From NCBI GenBank assembly GCA_964450955.1, contig CAYVFI010000050.1:1-39264 (forward strand): DNA of 39,264 bases. Direction: 5' to 3'. This document shows, piece after piece, positions 1 to 7,499 of the stretch. Every line of letters starts with the position of its first letter. Positions within the stretch are counted from its first letter, which is position 1. Source of the stretch: CAYNWT01 sp964450955 (lineage in GTDB: Bacteria; Planctomycetota; Planctomycetia; Planctomycetales; Planctomycetaceae). Below the pieces are notes generated by a model, which saw only the letters and a program-made list of their open reading frames with translations, ran no database searches and was not told the DNA's origin. The position numbers were made by a program, and so were the translations under genes.

Positions 1-83
1 CCCTTCACCCTTCACCCTTCACCCTTCAACCTTCCGCCTTCCGCCTTCCGCCTTCACCCTTCACCCTTCACCCTTCACCCTTC
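1..83. repeat. Heptamer tandem repeat (CCCTTCA)n with a variant block
   Basis: The window opens with back-to-back 7-nt units, CCCTTCA on the plus strand (TGAAGGG on the minus strand), interrupted by a block of related units (CCTTCCG/CCGCCTT) around 31-54. The array runs into the end of the aldehyde dehydrogenase gene: its last codons and TGA stop (75-77) are themselves made of the repeat. The left end is cut by the window, so the total copy number is unknown. It looks like a slippage-generated minisatellite. Copy changes downstream of the first in-frame TGA would not change the protein. Confidence 0.9.
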
Positions 84-1631
84 AAACTCAATGCCCTGCG
101 CGAGTGGAAGATCGGTTGAATAGTTAATCGTGTTGGTCGCGCGGCGCATGTAGGCTTTCCAGCTGTCGGAACCGGATTCGCGGCCGCCGCCGGTTTCTTT
201 TTCGCCGCCAAACGCGCCGCCAATTTCGGCTCCGCTGGGTCCGATGTTGACGTTTGCGATGCCGCAGTCACTGCCTGAAGGCGAACAGAAAAGTTCTGCT
301 TCTCTGACGTCGTTGGTAAAGATGGACGAAGCCAACCCCTGGGGAACTCCATTTTGTATGGCGACTGCTTCTTCAAAACTGCTGTATCGAATGAAGTAGG
401 TAATTGGCGCGAATGTTTCTGTTTGAACAATCGGCGCGTCTGCTGAAATTTCGACCAGCGCCGGGCGAACATAGCAACCGCCTGCGGGAACACCTTCGGT
501 CACGTAGCCACCTCCATGCACCTTGCCACCTTGCTCAGCAGCGGAAGCGAGTGCAGCCTCCATTTGTTTTCCGGCGGCCGGATCGATAAGCGGCCCGATA
601 AGCGTTCCGTCTTCAACAGGGCTGCCGATTGGTAGTGTTTCGTAAGACTTCAACAGTCGGGCCAGCACGTCGTCGGCGATGGATTCGTGGACGATAAGAC
701 GCCGCAATGTCGTGCAGCGTTGGCCGCAGGTTCCGACTGACGAGAACACAATGCCGCGGATCGCAAGTTCCATGTCGGCTGATGGAGCCACGATGGTGGC
801 GTTGTTCCCGCCGAGTTCCAATAGGCTACGGCCAAGCCGTCCAGCGACTGTCTGAGCCACGGCGCGGCCCATGGGAATGCTGCCGGTTGCTGAGATGAGT
901 GGCAGCTTTGGTGATTCAGTCAAAGCTTTTCCTGCTTCGACCCCGCCTTGCACGATGCTTAGCAAGCCACCCGGTGCCTTGCCGAATTTCTCAGCCGCGC
1001 GGTCGACAATGCGTTGGCAGCCGGCCGCACAGAGTGGTGTTTTTTCTGATGGTTTCCAAATAACCGGGTCGCCGCAGACCAGAGCCAGCATGGCGTTCCA
1101 TGCCCAAACAGCAACCGGAAAGTTGAACGCACTGATGACGCCCACCGGACCCAGCGGGTGCCATTGTTCGGTGAGTCGATGGCCGGGGCGTTCGCTTTTC
1201 ATCGTTAGCCCATACAGCTGGCGGCTTAGGCCAACGGCGAAATCGCAGATATCGATCATCTCCTGAACTTCACCCAGCGCTTCCTGCGTTATCTTGCCAG
1301 CTTCCCACGAAACAATCGCCGCGAGATCTTCTTTGCTCGCGCGGAGTTCTTCGCCGATGAGCCGAACGAACTCGCCGCGGATCGGAGCCGGGACGATTCG
1401 CCATTCAAGAAACGCTTCGGCTGCCGCATCAATCACGCCCTCAGCCTGTTCGCGCGTTGCTGATTTGAAAGTGGTAATTTCGCTGCCGTCGATGGGTGAG
1501 GTCACGACAAATTCTTCACCCTCGCCGCCCATGCCCAGCGATCCGCCCTGTGCGGTTCCAGACGACGTGACGCCGGGGATCTGGGAGCCCATGTCGAGAT
1601 TTTTTAGTGCGGCCGTTAATCGTGAGTCCAT
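75..1631 (-). CDS. Aldehyde dehydrogenase, ALDH7/antiquitin type (probable aminoadipate-semialdehyde dehydrogenase)
   Basis: 518 aa, full-length NAD(P)-dependent aldehyde dehydrogenase. Visible marks are the cofactor-binding stretch SAFNFP (168-173) and WKPSEKTP (192-199), the general base E272 in LELGGNN, and the catalytic cysteine C306 in GTCGQRCTTLRR. That last motif, and the C-terminal block GGGRESGSDSWKAYMRR followed by NTINYS, are hallmarks of the antiquitin (ALDH7A1/AmaB) subfamily, which oxidises 2-aminoadipate-6-semialdehyde to 2-aminoadipate in lysine breakdown. The next gene upstream is a lysine/saccharopine dehydrogenase that would make this substrate, which strengthens the call. 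A Gly-rich linker (about residues 29-39) precedes the core. The gene lies 217 nt after the dehydrogenase stop and may be the last gene of a three-gene operon. The stop codon falls in a heptamer repeat. Subfamily is strongly supported; the exact substrate is inferred. Confidence 0.93.
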   Translation of the reverse strand: MDSRLTAALKNLDMGSQIPGVTSSGTAQGGSLGMGGEGEEFVVTSPIDGSEITTFKSATREQAEGVIDAAAEAFLEWRIVPAPIRGEFVRLIGEELRASKEDLAAIVSWEAGKITQEALGEVQEMIDICDFAVGLSRQLYGLTMKSERPGHRLTEQWHPLGPVGVISAFNFPVAVWAWNAMLALVCGDPVIWKPSEKTPLCAAGCQRIVDRAAEKFGKAPGGLLSIVQGGVEAGKALTESPKLPLISATGSIPMGRAVAQTVAGRLGRSLLELGGNNATIVAPSADMELAIRGIVFSSVGTCGQRCTTLRRLIVHESIADDVLARLLKSYETLPIGSPVEDGTLIGPLIDPAAGKQMEAALASAAEQGGKVHGGGYVTEGVPAGGCYVRPALVEISADAPIVQTETFAPITYFIRYSSFEEAVAIQNGVPQGLASSIFTNDVREAELFCSPSGSDCGIANVNIGPSGAEIGGAFGGEKETGGGRESGSDSWKAYMRRATNTINYSTDLPLAQGIEFEG

Positions 1632-1833
1632 GATTGATTCTCTGAGCTTGGTTTAGGGCGATTGGATTGTTGGGTTGGCGCTGTTTCTTGAACGACGTCG
1701 TGGAAGCTTCGGGTACAGAAAGGTTGGGGACTCGTTGCCTCGCCCACTACGGGTTGGGAGTTCTTCAAAGAACTGTCCACGCGGCGAGCGATTCTCAAAC
1801 AACACAGGTCCAACGCCGCTGCCGCACGCCGAT

Positions 1834-1848
1834 GCAACTGGAAGTTGC
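1834..1848 (-). other. Short stem-loop directly after the dehydrogenase stop codon
   Basis: GCAACT and AGTTGC form a perfect 6-bp stem with a 3-nt loop. It abuts the TAG stop of the dehydrogenase gene (1849-1851). No T-run follows on the minus strand, so it is not a classical intrinsic terminator. It could stabilise the mRNA 3' end or be a dispersed repeat. Confidence 0.4.
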
Positions 1849-2964
1849 CTAGCCGCTGACGATGTCGGTTTTCACGCCGCTGGCGTAGTACTGGCCGAAC
1901 CGGTTCTCCATGAAGTCGTTGAAGCAGACGTCTTCCTGACGCACGAAGCCAGACGACGGCAACTTGCCATCCACAAACATATCAACCACCGCGCAAATGC
2001 CACCGGCGGTTGTGATTTGGATTGCTGACCAGTGTTCGCCGTCGATGTCCTGATGGTAAATCTTGCGAGCGTCAGTCACCTGAGCCAGCTGGCCGTTTTT
2101 CATTCCTGAGACGGTTGTGAATGTCACGACCACGTCCTGGTAGGTCACGGGAATCGACGATTCAAGAATGTCTTTCAGCAAATCGCGGCGTTCGCTCATC
2201 CGCAATTCGTTGACCAGCAACGCGGCCAGATCGCGGTGTCCAAGGTACCGCATGGTACGGTAGTTGAGTTCACGCACTTTGCCTTTAAGCGTCTCGCACA
2301 AGGTTCCCAGCCCGCCGGATGTGTTGAACGCTTCGAAGCGAACGCCATCCATGGATAGGTGTTCCAGTCCCTCCAGCGGCAGGACCTCAATCAATTCACC
2401 CTCGTGGATTGCTTCGCACGGATTGCAATACTCGTTAATCAAACCGTCCGTCGACCATGTCAGGTTGTACTTCAGCGCGTTGGAGGGAAACTGTGGCAAG
2501 GCTCCGACCCGCATGCGGACGCGTTCCAGTGAATCAAATCCCTTAGCCAGATGGTTCGCGACAATAGAAATGAAGCCCGGCGCCAAGCCGCACTGCGGCA
2601 TGAAAATCTGGTTCTCACCAGCCTGCTCACCAACCGCGCGGACTTTGCGAGTGGTTTCGACATCCTCAGTCAGGTCGAAGTAACTGGCTCCGGTTGCAAG
2701 TGCGACTTCTGCGATGAGCGGATTAAAGGAAAAGCTTAGCGCCGAGATGACGACTCGATTGCCCGTCATCACTTTGGTTAGCTGGTCGCGGTTTGTGGCA
2801 TCCACCTGCTGTGTGGGACCATCGAACCGGTCACTGATTTTGTCCAGGGCTTCCTGACTGTAGTCAGCCACGGTGAGTTCGTAGTCGCCGCTGGCGGAAA
2901 GGAACCGGGTAATCGCTCGACCAATTTTTCCAGCGCCAAGAAGTAGGACTTTTGTTTTCGACAT
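1849..2964 (-). CDS. L-lysine 6-dehydrogenase / saccharopine dehydrogenase-like oxidoreductase
   Basis: 371 aa. It starts with a classic dinucleotide-binding fold (LLLGAGKIGRA, G10-x-G12-x2-G15, with an acidic residue at the end of the second strand in VADYS). The C-terminal part has the saccharopine-dehydrogenase-family motif region: YNLTWSTDGLINEY, FEAFNTSGG and the Y-R-T-M-R-Y-L-G-H block. Length and these blocks fit bacterial L-lysine 6-dehydrogenase (about 385 aa) better than the longer LYS9-type or bifunctional plant/animal enzymes. Either activity would give aminoadipate semialdehyde, the substrate of the ALDH7 enzyme encoded downstream. A carboxynorspermidine-synthase role is possible for this superfamily but is not suggested by the neighbours. 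ATG start at 2964; the HglS-like gene ends 111 nt upstream. Confidence 0.85.
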   Translation of the reverse strand: MSKTKVLLLGAGKIGRAITRFLSASGDYELTVADYSQEALDKISDRFDGPTQQVDATNRDQLTKVMTGNRVVISALSFSFNPLIAEVALATGASYFDLTEDVETTRKVRAVGEQAGENQIFMPQCGLAPGFISIVANHLAKGFDSLERVRMRVGALPQFPSNALKYNLTWSTDGLINEYCNPCEAIHEGELIEVLPLEGLEHLSMDGVRFEAFNTSGGLGTLCETLKGKVRELNYRTMRYLGHRDLAALLVNELRMSERRDLLKDILESSIPVTYQDVVVTFTTVSGMKNGQLAQVTDARKIYHQDIDGEHWSAIQITTAGGICAVVDMFVDGKLPSSGFVRQEDVCFNDFMENRFGQYYASGVKTDIVSG

Positions 2965-2993
2965 TTTGCGTTCCAGTCAGTGCTTCGTAGCAC

Positions 2994-3056
2994 GGGCCCC
3001 CGGTCCGTGGAGTAATGCAGTCGGCCGATTGGGCGGCCATCACGGACCGGGGGTCC
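2994..3056. repeat. Long inverted repeat between two operon genes
   Basis: The arms 2997-3009 (CCCCCGGTCCGTG) and 3041-3053 (CACGGACCGGGGG) are perfectly complementary over 13 bp. The stem extends outward to 16 bp with one G-U pair (2994-2996 with 3054-3056), around a 31-nt loop. It fills most of the 111-nt gap between the HglS-like gene and the dehydrogenase. No T-run follows, so it may be an mRNA-stabilising or attenuating stem, or a copy of a dispersed palindromic repeat. Confidence 0.75.
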
Positions 3057-3075
3057 ATGGTACCTGACAAGGCGT

Positions 3076-4407
3076 CTAGGTCGCTGTCCTGGGGTTCGTT
3101 TCCAGGATGATGTCGCTGATGCCGGTCTTGTTGAAACCTTTGTAGCCGTCGTTTCGTTCCAGGATTTCAAGGTGAGAACCGATCACGCCGTCGGCTCTGA
3201 AACGCTGTGCGTCAGCGTTGGTGATGAAGCCGTCTGCGATTGCTTTTTCCAATCGCGGTTCCGATACCTGCCAGCGTTCGCCAACCGTGAAAGCCTGGCG
3301 CAGGTGGTCGAAGTCGGTGAAGGGCGACATCGTTTCCACTCCGGCGGCCGCCAGTTGTTCGCGTGCAGCATCGAAGTCGAACTGACATTCCAGGTGGTGC
3401 ATGCCCGCCTGCAGAAACGCCTCACCATGCAACGCGCACCACAGGCCGACGGTTCCCGGTTCGGCTTGAGGTGGTAGTTCGCTGTGGGCGAAATCGCCGG
3501 CAATTTCTTCTGCACTCAGATCGACATCCGCGAAAATAACGATGCGACAGTCGGGTTGTTCCAAAACCTGCGCGCCCCAGCCCGCGTCGGCTCCGGCGTA
3601 GAAACGTTCGCGGCATTGGAAACCCATGGTTTCCAGGACACGAATCAAATGCGGAAATGCCGCTCGACTTGAGCGGTAGGTGTGATGGTCCTGATTGGCC
3701 CAACCCAACCCAAGCCTGCCCTGCCGGTTGCGTTGGACACGGGCCGCATGGTTGCGGTTCTCCCAGTACGATCGTTCGGCAGCGAAAAACATTTCGCAGG
3801 CGCGGTTTGTGCCAACGTCGTTGGCGGCTTTTTTGAATAATTCTTCAGTCGCTTCGAAGGCTGTGACATCGTCGGCGTAGTCGCGTTGTCGCAGGCGGAA
3901 CCGTTCTGAGTGTTTGTTTATCGCGGCTCGTGAACCGGTGGGGCCAGGGTTCCAGCTAAGCGTTCCATGACGTTCTACAACGTGGAACTCGCAGTCGTTC
4001 TCTGCCGACACACACGCTCGACGCACATCGCCGCGGGGTTCGCCCACGATTTCGATGCGGCTGTCGAATTCGTGTGCCACCAGAAACTGGCAGACAGAAT
4101 CGACATGGATTGCCACCAGATCGTGGGGTGTTTCGAAAACAACGGGAAGCATGGCCAGTGGGTGTTGCCAAATTGTTTCTGCGCCGAGGGATGTCTTTTC
4201 AAAGCCCACGGTTTCAAACGCAGCGGGCTTGGGACAGCCGATACGGTCGACCCAGTCGATGAGTCGCGTTCCGGTTTCGTCACGCATACGTTCTGACATC
4301 TGAGTGGCGAACGTGTTTCGCCGCGTCACGCTGGAGACAAAGTCGCAGACCCTGGCAAATGCGTCAGCGTGTGTGGTCCATTCGTGCTTTTCGGTTGAGG
4401 ACGTCAC
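3076..4407 (-). CDS. DUF1338/HglS-related VOC-fold metalloenzyme, candidate 2-oxoadipate dioxygenase/decarboxylase
   Basis: 443 aa if read from the GTG at 4407, which has AGGA about 10 nt upstream; an in-frame ATG at 4485 would add 26 residues. Numbering is from the GTG. The C-terminal half carries DHHTYR (H241, R245), matching the HxxxR metal/substrate motif of DUF1338 proteins (DHxAxRTF in plants). It continues with GMHHLE (H337/H338) and ends with SHLEILER (E414) followed by DGYKGFN and an I-x5-ET block. This order of His, His and Glu is that of the HglS family, which converts 2-oxoadipate to 2-hydroxyglutarate with Fe(II) and O2. The first ~220 residues match nothing I recognise. The neighbours encode the two preceding steps of lysine catabolism, which supports the assignment. 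The overall resemblance is distant, so the function is a hypothesis; the fold is likely. Confidence 0.6.
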   Translation of the reverse strand: MTSSTEKHEWTTHADAFARVCDFVSSVTRRNTFATQMSERMRDETGTRLIDWVDRIGCPKPAAFETVGFEKTSLGAETIWQHPLAMLPVVFETPHDLVAIHVDSVCQFLVAHEFDSRIEIVGEPRGDVRRACVSAENDCEFHVVERHGTLSWNPGPTGSRAAINKHSERFRLRQRDYADDVTAFEATEELFKKAANDVGTNRACEMFFAAERSYWENRNHAARVQRNRQGRLGLGWANQDHHTYRSSRAAFPHLIRVLETMGFQCRERFYAGADAGWGAQVLEQPDCRIVIFADVDLSAEEIAGDFAHSELPPQAEPGTVGLWCALHGEAFLQAGMHHLECQFDFDAAREQLAAAGVETMSPFTDFDHLRQAFTVGERWQVSEPRLEKAIADGFITNADAQRFRADGVIGSHLEILERNDGYKGFNKTGISDIILETNPRTAT

Positions 4408-4456
4408 GGTTCTGATTCCTGTGGTGAGAGCGCTGTGCCTTGCGGCGATTTGCGGA

Positions 4457-4486
4457 ACTATATTCGCCCCACATGATGTGTACACA
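4457..4486 (-). promoter_or_regulatory. Candidate promoter with palindrome, upstream of the lysine operon
   Basis: The minus strand shows a good -10 (TATAGT, 4457-4462). At the -35 position there is no consensus hexamer but a perfect 10-bp palindrome, TGTGTACACA (4477-4486). This arrangement suits a promoter that depends on, or is blocked by, a dimeric regulator. Transcription would begin near 4450, about 45 nt before the GTG start. A 10-bp palindrome is common by chance, so only its placement is suggestive. Confidence 0.3.
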
Positions 4487-4565
4487 CGAGAATCAGCCTT
4501 TTCCTAAACTCGACCAAGACTGCCTTCGCAGCCGGAAAAACGGTCGAATCCGGACGTGTACGAGA

Positions 4566-7481
4566 TCACAGCCCGCTACTGCCGCCAGTAATGGAACTAC
4601 CCTGAAGAGACTCGTTCCTTTGCGAGTAAACCCACCGGCGACCAGAGAAACCTCGCCAAGGTGCTCCAACGCGATCTCGCTGCCAGATCTTTGCCATTCG
4701 GTCACCTTTGCTCAGCAAAGTAAACAGCTCTTTGTATTCATCGTACTTGATCTCGTCCGCTTCGGCGTGGACTTTCCGCCCGTCAAGTTCGGCGTTTCCG
4801 AAGCCCAGCAGTTCCATCGTCCGCTGCCCTTTCTTCGCGCCGCGTTCGGTCAGTTGTAGCTGGTCGCATTTCATTCGAATTGCTCCTTCAGGCAGTTCGC
4901 CGTCAGAACTGGCGTCAGGATCGACCACCTGTGAGAGACGTTCGACAGGTCCGTAAACGACTGTCACGTCTCGTTTGAACGTGGTCGTGCGGCGGTGGTA
5001 GTTACCGTCCAGAATGCCAAGGAAGTCGATGCGTGTGTAATTCCACGCCGACTTTCTGGCCTCCAGAGATTGATTCGCCTTCGCTGAAACAGCGCGTGAG
5101 AGGCGGGGACGATCCTGCGTCCACGAAGTAATCCAGCCCGGCCCGACAGCTTTTGTGTTACCGGTTTTCTGATTGATATCGACGCTGCGGAACCGAGCGT
5201 GTCGTTCTTCCATGGTCCGCCCCTGTGAGAACTCAAAGCTGTTAACTGTGACTCCACCAAGGCATTCGATGTTGTTTAGCAGCTTGCCAAGTTCAGCTTC
5301 GTTACCGCCGTTCAATCCTTCTGAGAAACTAATCACTTCCGTAAAATGAACTCGCATGACCGGACAGATTAATTCCTGTCGTTGAATCTCGTCGTTGCCC
5401 AGCCGTGCGGTGACATTGCCCTGCAGGGTGGCTTGCCGGCCGTCAAACGCCATTTCCTTTGTCCAAACGATCTCAAGCGGTTCTGGGTCGGGAAGCGAAC
5501 GTCCTTCCAGGTCTTTATCGACCATCACTTTTAAACTTCCCGCCCCGATAACCTCAGCCTTGTTCGCGGCGCGATCCAGATAGATGCTTAGGCCTTCAAT
5601 TTGGCGATGGTCGTGTTCGACAATCGCCAGCTTCTGTGCCGAACCGATGAGCTCCATTGTCTGGCTGCCGCTTTCATCCTCCAGAACATGCAGCGCGTCG
5701 CCTTCCAGTAGCATGCGTTCGCCGCGGTCAACAGACCGCACGACAACTCTGCCCTTAAGATGAACCTCAGGCATTTCCGACTGCCCTTCAGCCGGTTCTG
5801 CTCGAACGACAGCCTGAATTGTTTCGGCCTGGACATTGAACGTCCGGTCCATCAGCCTGGCTCTGGTCTTATCCTGCGAACCGGAACTTCGAAACGAAGC
5901 CGGCTTGAACTTCCGCCGGCTTCCAGACCGATTGGCTACTGCGGTGGGTTCGTCAAACAGAACGACCAGGTGTTTCGTGGGGCCGGACATCTGGGGACTT
6001 TTGATGTCAACGTTGCCGTCTGCTTCCATCTTAATCGGCGTCAGCCGTGTCCTGGCAAACGCGGAAGTTGACGGGCGAATTTTGGGCGCAGAGGGTGCGG
6101 CGGGCGTGGCTGCAACGGGCTGCTCGCGAAGCCAAACGCGGATGGTATCTGCTGACAGCTGAGTTTTTTCGGTCGGCTGTTGCACCAATGCCTGGCCACT
6201 GATTTGCAGTATCTTCATACCGTCAGGACCTTCAGGTTCCATGACCAGCCCATCACTCCATCGCGCGACGAGGGCGAGTTCGTCTGGTTTTTCTTCTGAC
6301 TTGCTGTTTAGCACGCCGGGGCCGGGGCAACGGATGGCTCGCAGTTGGTTTGCTTCGTCGTGGACCAGAATCAGTCGCCGGCAAATCATGTCGCTGGACT
6401 GTTGAGCGACTTTCATCGGCGGACCAACGCCGCTTGCAAACGACGCTGAGTTGGCAAGTTCGATGACCCGTTCTTCCAGCAGGTAGTTGAGGTCGGTGAC
6501 CTGCGTGACAAAAAGTTCGTTTTCCTGAGATTGCAGTTCGACGCCGCCTTTCGCGGTCAGCTGGATTGGTTCCAGCCGCTGAGAATTCTTTTTCGAACCA
6601 ACTTCTTCAACCTTTCGAAAGTGAATATTCAACATGTCACATTTGAGGGTGTCGTTTGCCGTGGGGCTGGTTGGCTTACGAACCTCGATGTCGGTTTCGA
6701 GTGTCGCGATGTTGGTTTCCAGGTCGAACTCAAGATGACCTTTACTTTTGACATGGATAATATCTTTGGCGGGTGTGGCACGTGTTCGAACATCGCCTTC
6801 TCCCAGCAACTCCAGCACCACATCCTCTAGAATACGAACGGTTCGAATACTCTCAGCGGCCAGTGCACCGTCGGACATGTCTCCGCTGGCGAGCCGAATT
6901 TCAACGCCGCGCCCACGCCCGGCGTGCGGCCCATAGCGAAACTGGACGATATCCTCACTCCAAAGCCTCCGCGCGCTTTCATTGACGGAGAAATTGCGCC
7001 CGATGATTAACATGTTGTCGGGGCCTTCAATGCGCACCTGCCCCTGCAATTGTCCGCTGGTCACCTGGCCGACATCGAAGTCAGCGTCGCCAAGGCTGCC
7101 AGAGAAATCTATCTGAGCGCTCTCAGCCACCATCGTGATGGGAACCTGTTCTTCGCCTTCAAGTACAGACTCTGCCATCACCACGGCGAACGGGGTCAGC
7201 GATACCGAACGCTTTTCGTTGCCCAGCAAATAGTCCCGGCAGTACAGGAACGTATCGTTGTCCCGATGCCGAAACGGCGCGTTCGCGGCCCATGGAGCCC
7301 GGGGCAGGAACTTACTGGCCATCTCTTCAAACTTCGGCGACGGCTTCGGTGGTTCCAGCCTGCGGAATGCCTCGGGCGGTAACGCGGTGACTCGCAACAT
7401 GGGCCTTGTGAACTGCGCATACAACACTCCGGCGCACGCAAGTGCGACTGTAATGAGAATTGTTTGAGCAAGACGGCGCAT
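4566..7481 (-). CDS. Giant membrane-anchored OstA/LptA-LptC-like protein (probable LPS transport bridge component)
   Basis: 971 aa. A short N-terminus with one membrane helix (about residues 5-24) resembles the anchor of LptC or a signal peptide. The rest is a long periplasmic chain of beta-rich segments resembling OstA/LptA units: residues ~160-200 (around RLWSEDIVQF), ~240-300 (HLEFDLETNIATLETDIEV, then TLKCDMLNIHF), ~690-735 (GRQATLQGNVTARLGNDE) and ~870-930 (MKCDQLQLT, then GNAELDGRKVHAEADEIKYD). LptA is about 180 aa and LptC about 190 aa, so this protein is around five times the usual size. kdsD lies only 18 nt upstream, matching the classical kdsD-kdsC-lptC-lptA-lptB order with kdsC and a separate lptA missing. 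A role in carrying LPS across the periplasm is inferred from fold hints plus context; sequence similarity is low. No clear Shine-Dalgarno site precedes the ATG. Confidence 0.7.
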   Translation of the reverse strand: MRRLAQTILITVALACAGVLYAQFTRPMLRVTALPPEAFRRLEPPKPSPKFEEMASKFLPRAPWAANAPFRHRDNDTFLYCRDYLLGNEKRSVSLTPFAVVMAESVLEGEEQVPITMVAESAQIDFSGSLGDADFDVGQVTSGQLQGQVRIEGPDNMLIIGRNFSVNESARRLWSEDIVQFRYGPHAGRGRGVEIRLASGDMSDGALAAESIRTVRILEDVVLELLGEGDVRTRATPAKDIIHVKSKGHLEFDLETNIATLETDIEVRKPTSPTANDTLKCDMLNIHFRKVEEVGSKKNSQRLEPIQLTAKGGVELQSQENELFVTQVTDLNYLLEERVIELANSASFASGVGPPMKVAQQSSDMICRRLILVHDEANQLRAIRCPGPGVLNSKSEEKPDELALVARWSDGLVMEPEGPDGMKILQISGQALVQQPTEKTQLSADTIRVWLREQPVAATPAAPSAPKIRPSTSAFARTRLTPIKMEADGNVDIKSPQMSGPTKHLVVLFDEPTAVANRSGSRRKFKPASFRSSGSQDKTRARLMDRTFNVQAETIQAVVRAEPAEGQSEMPEVHLKGRVVVRSVDRGERMLLEGDALHVLEDESGSQTMELIGSAQKLAIVEHDHRQIEGLSIYLDRAANKAEVIGAGSLKVMVDKDLEGRSLPDPEPLEIVWTKEMAFDGRQATLQGNVTARLGNDEIQRQELICPVMRVHFTEVISFSEGLNGGNEAELGKLLNNIECLGGVTVNSFEFSQGRTMEERHARFRSVDINQKTGNTKAVGPGWITSWTQDRPRLSRAVSAKANQSLEARKSAWNYTRIDFLGILDGNYHRRTTTFKRDVTVVYGPVERLSQVVDPDASSDGELPEGAIRMKCDQLQLTERGAKKGQRTMELLGFGNAELDGRKVHAEADEIKYDEYKELFTLLSKGDRMAKIWQRDRVGAPWRGFSGRRWVYSQRNESLQGSSITGGSSGL

Positions 7482-7499
7482 GTACGAACCAGTATGGCG

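Noticed and set aside
1..83. CRISPR array or phase-variation tract at the left edge
   Set aside because: Units are contiguous 7-mers without spacers, and the first in-frame TGA lies at the start of the array, so copy changes beyond it do not switch a gene on or off.
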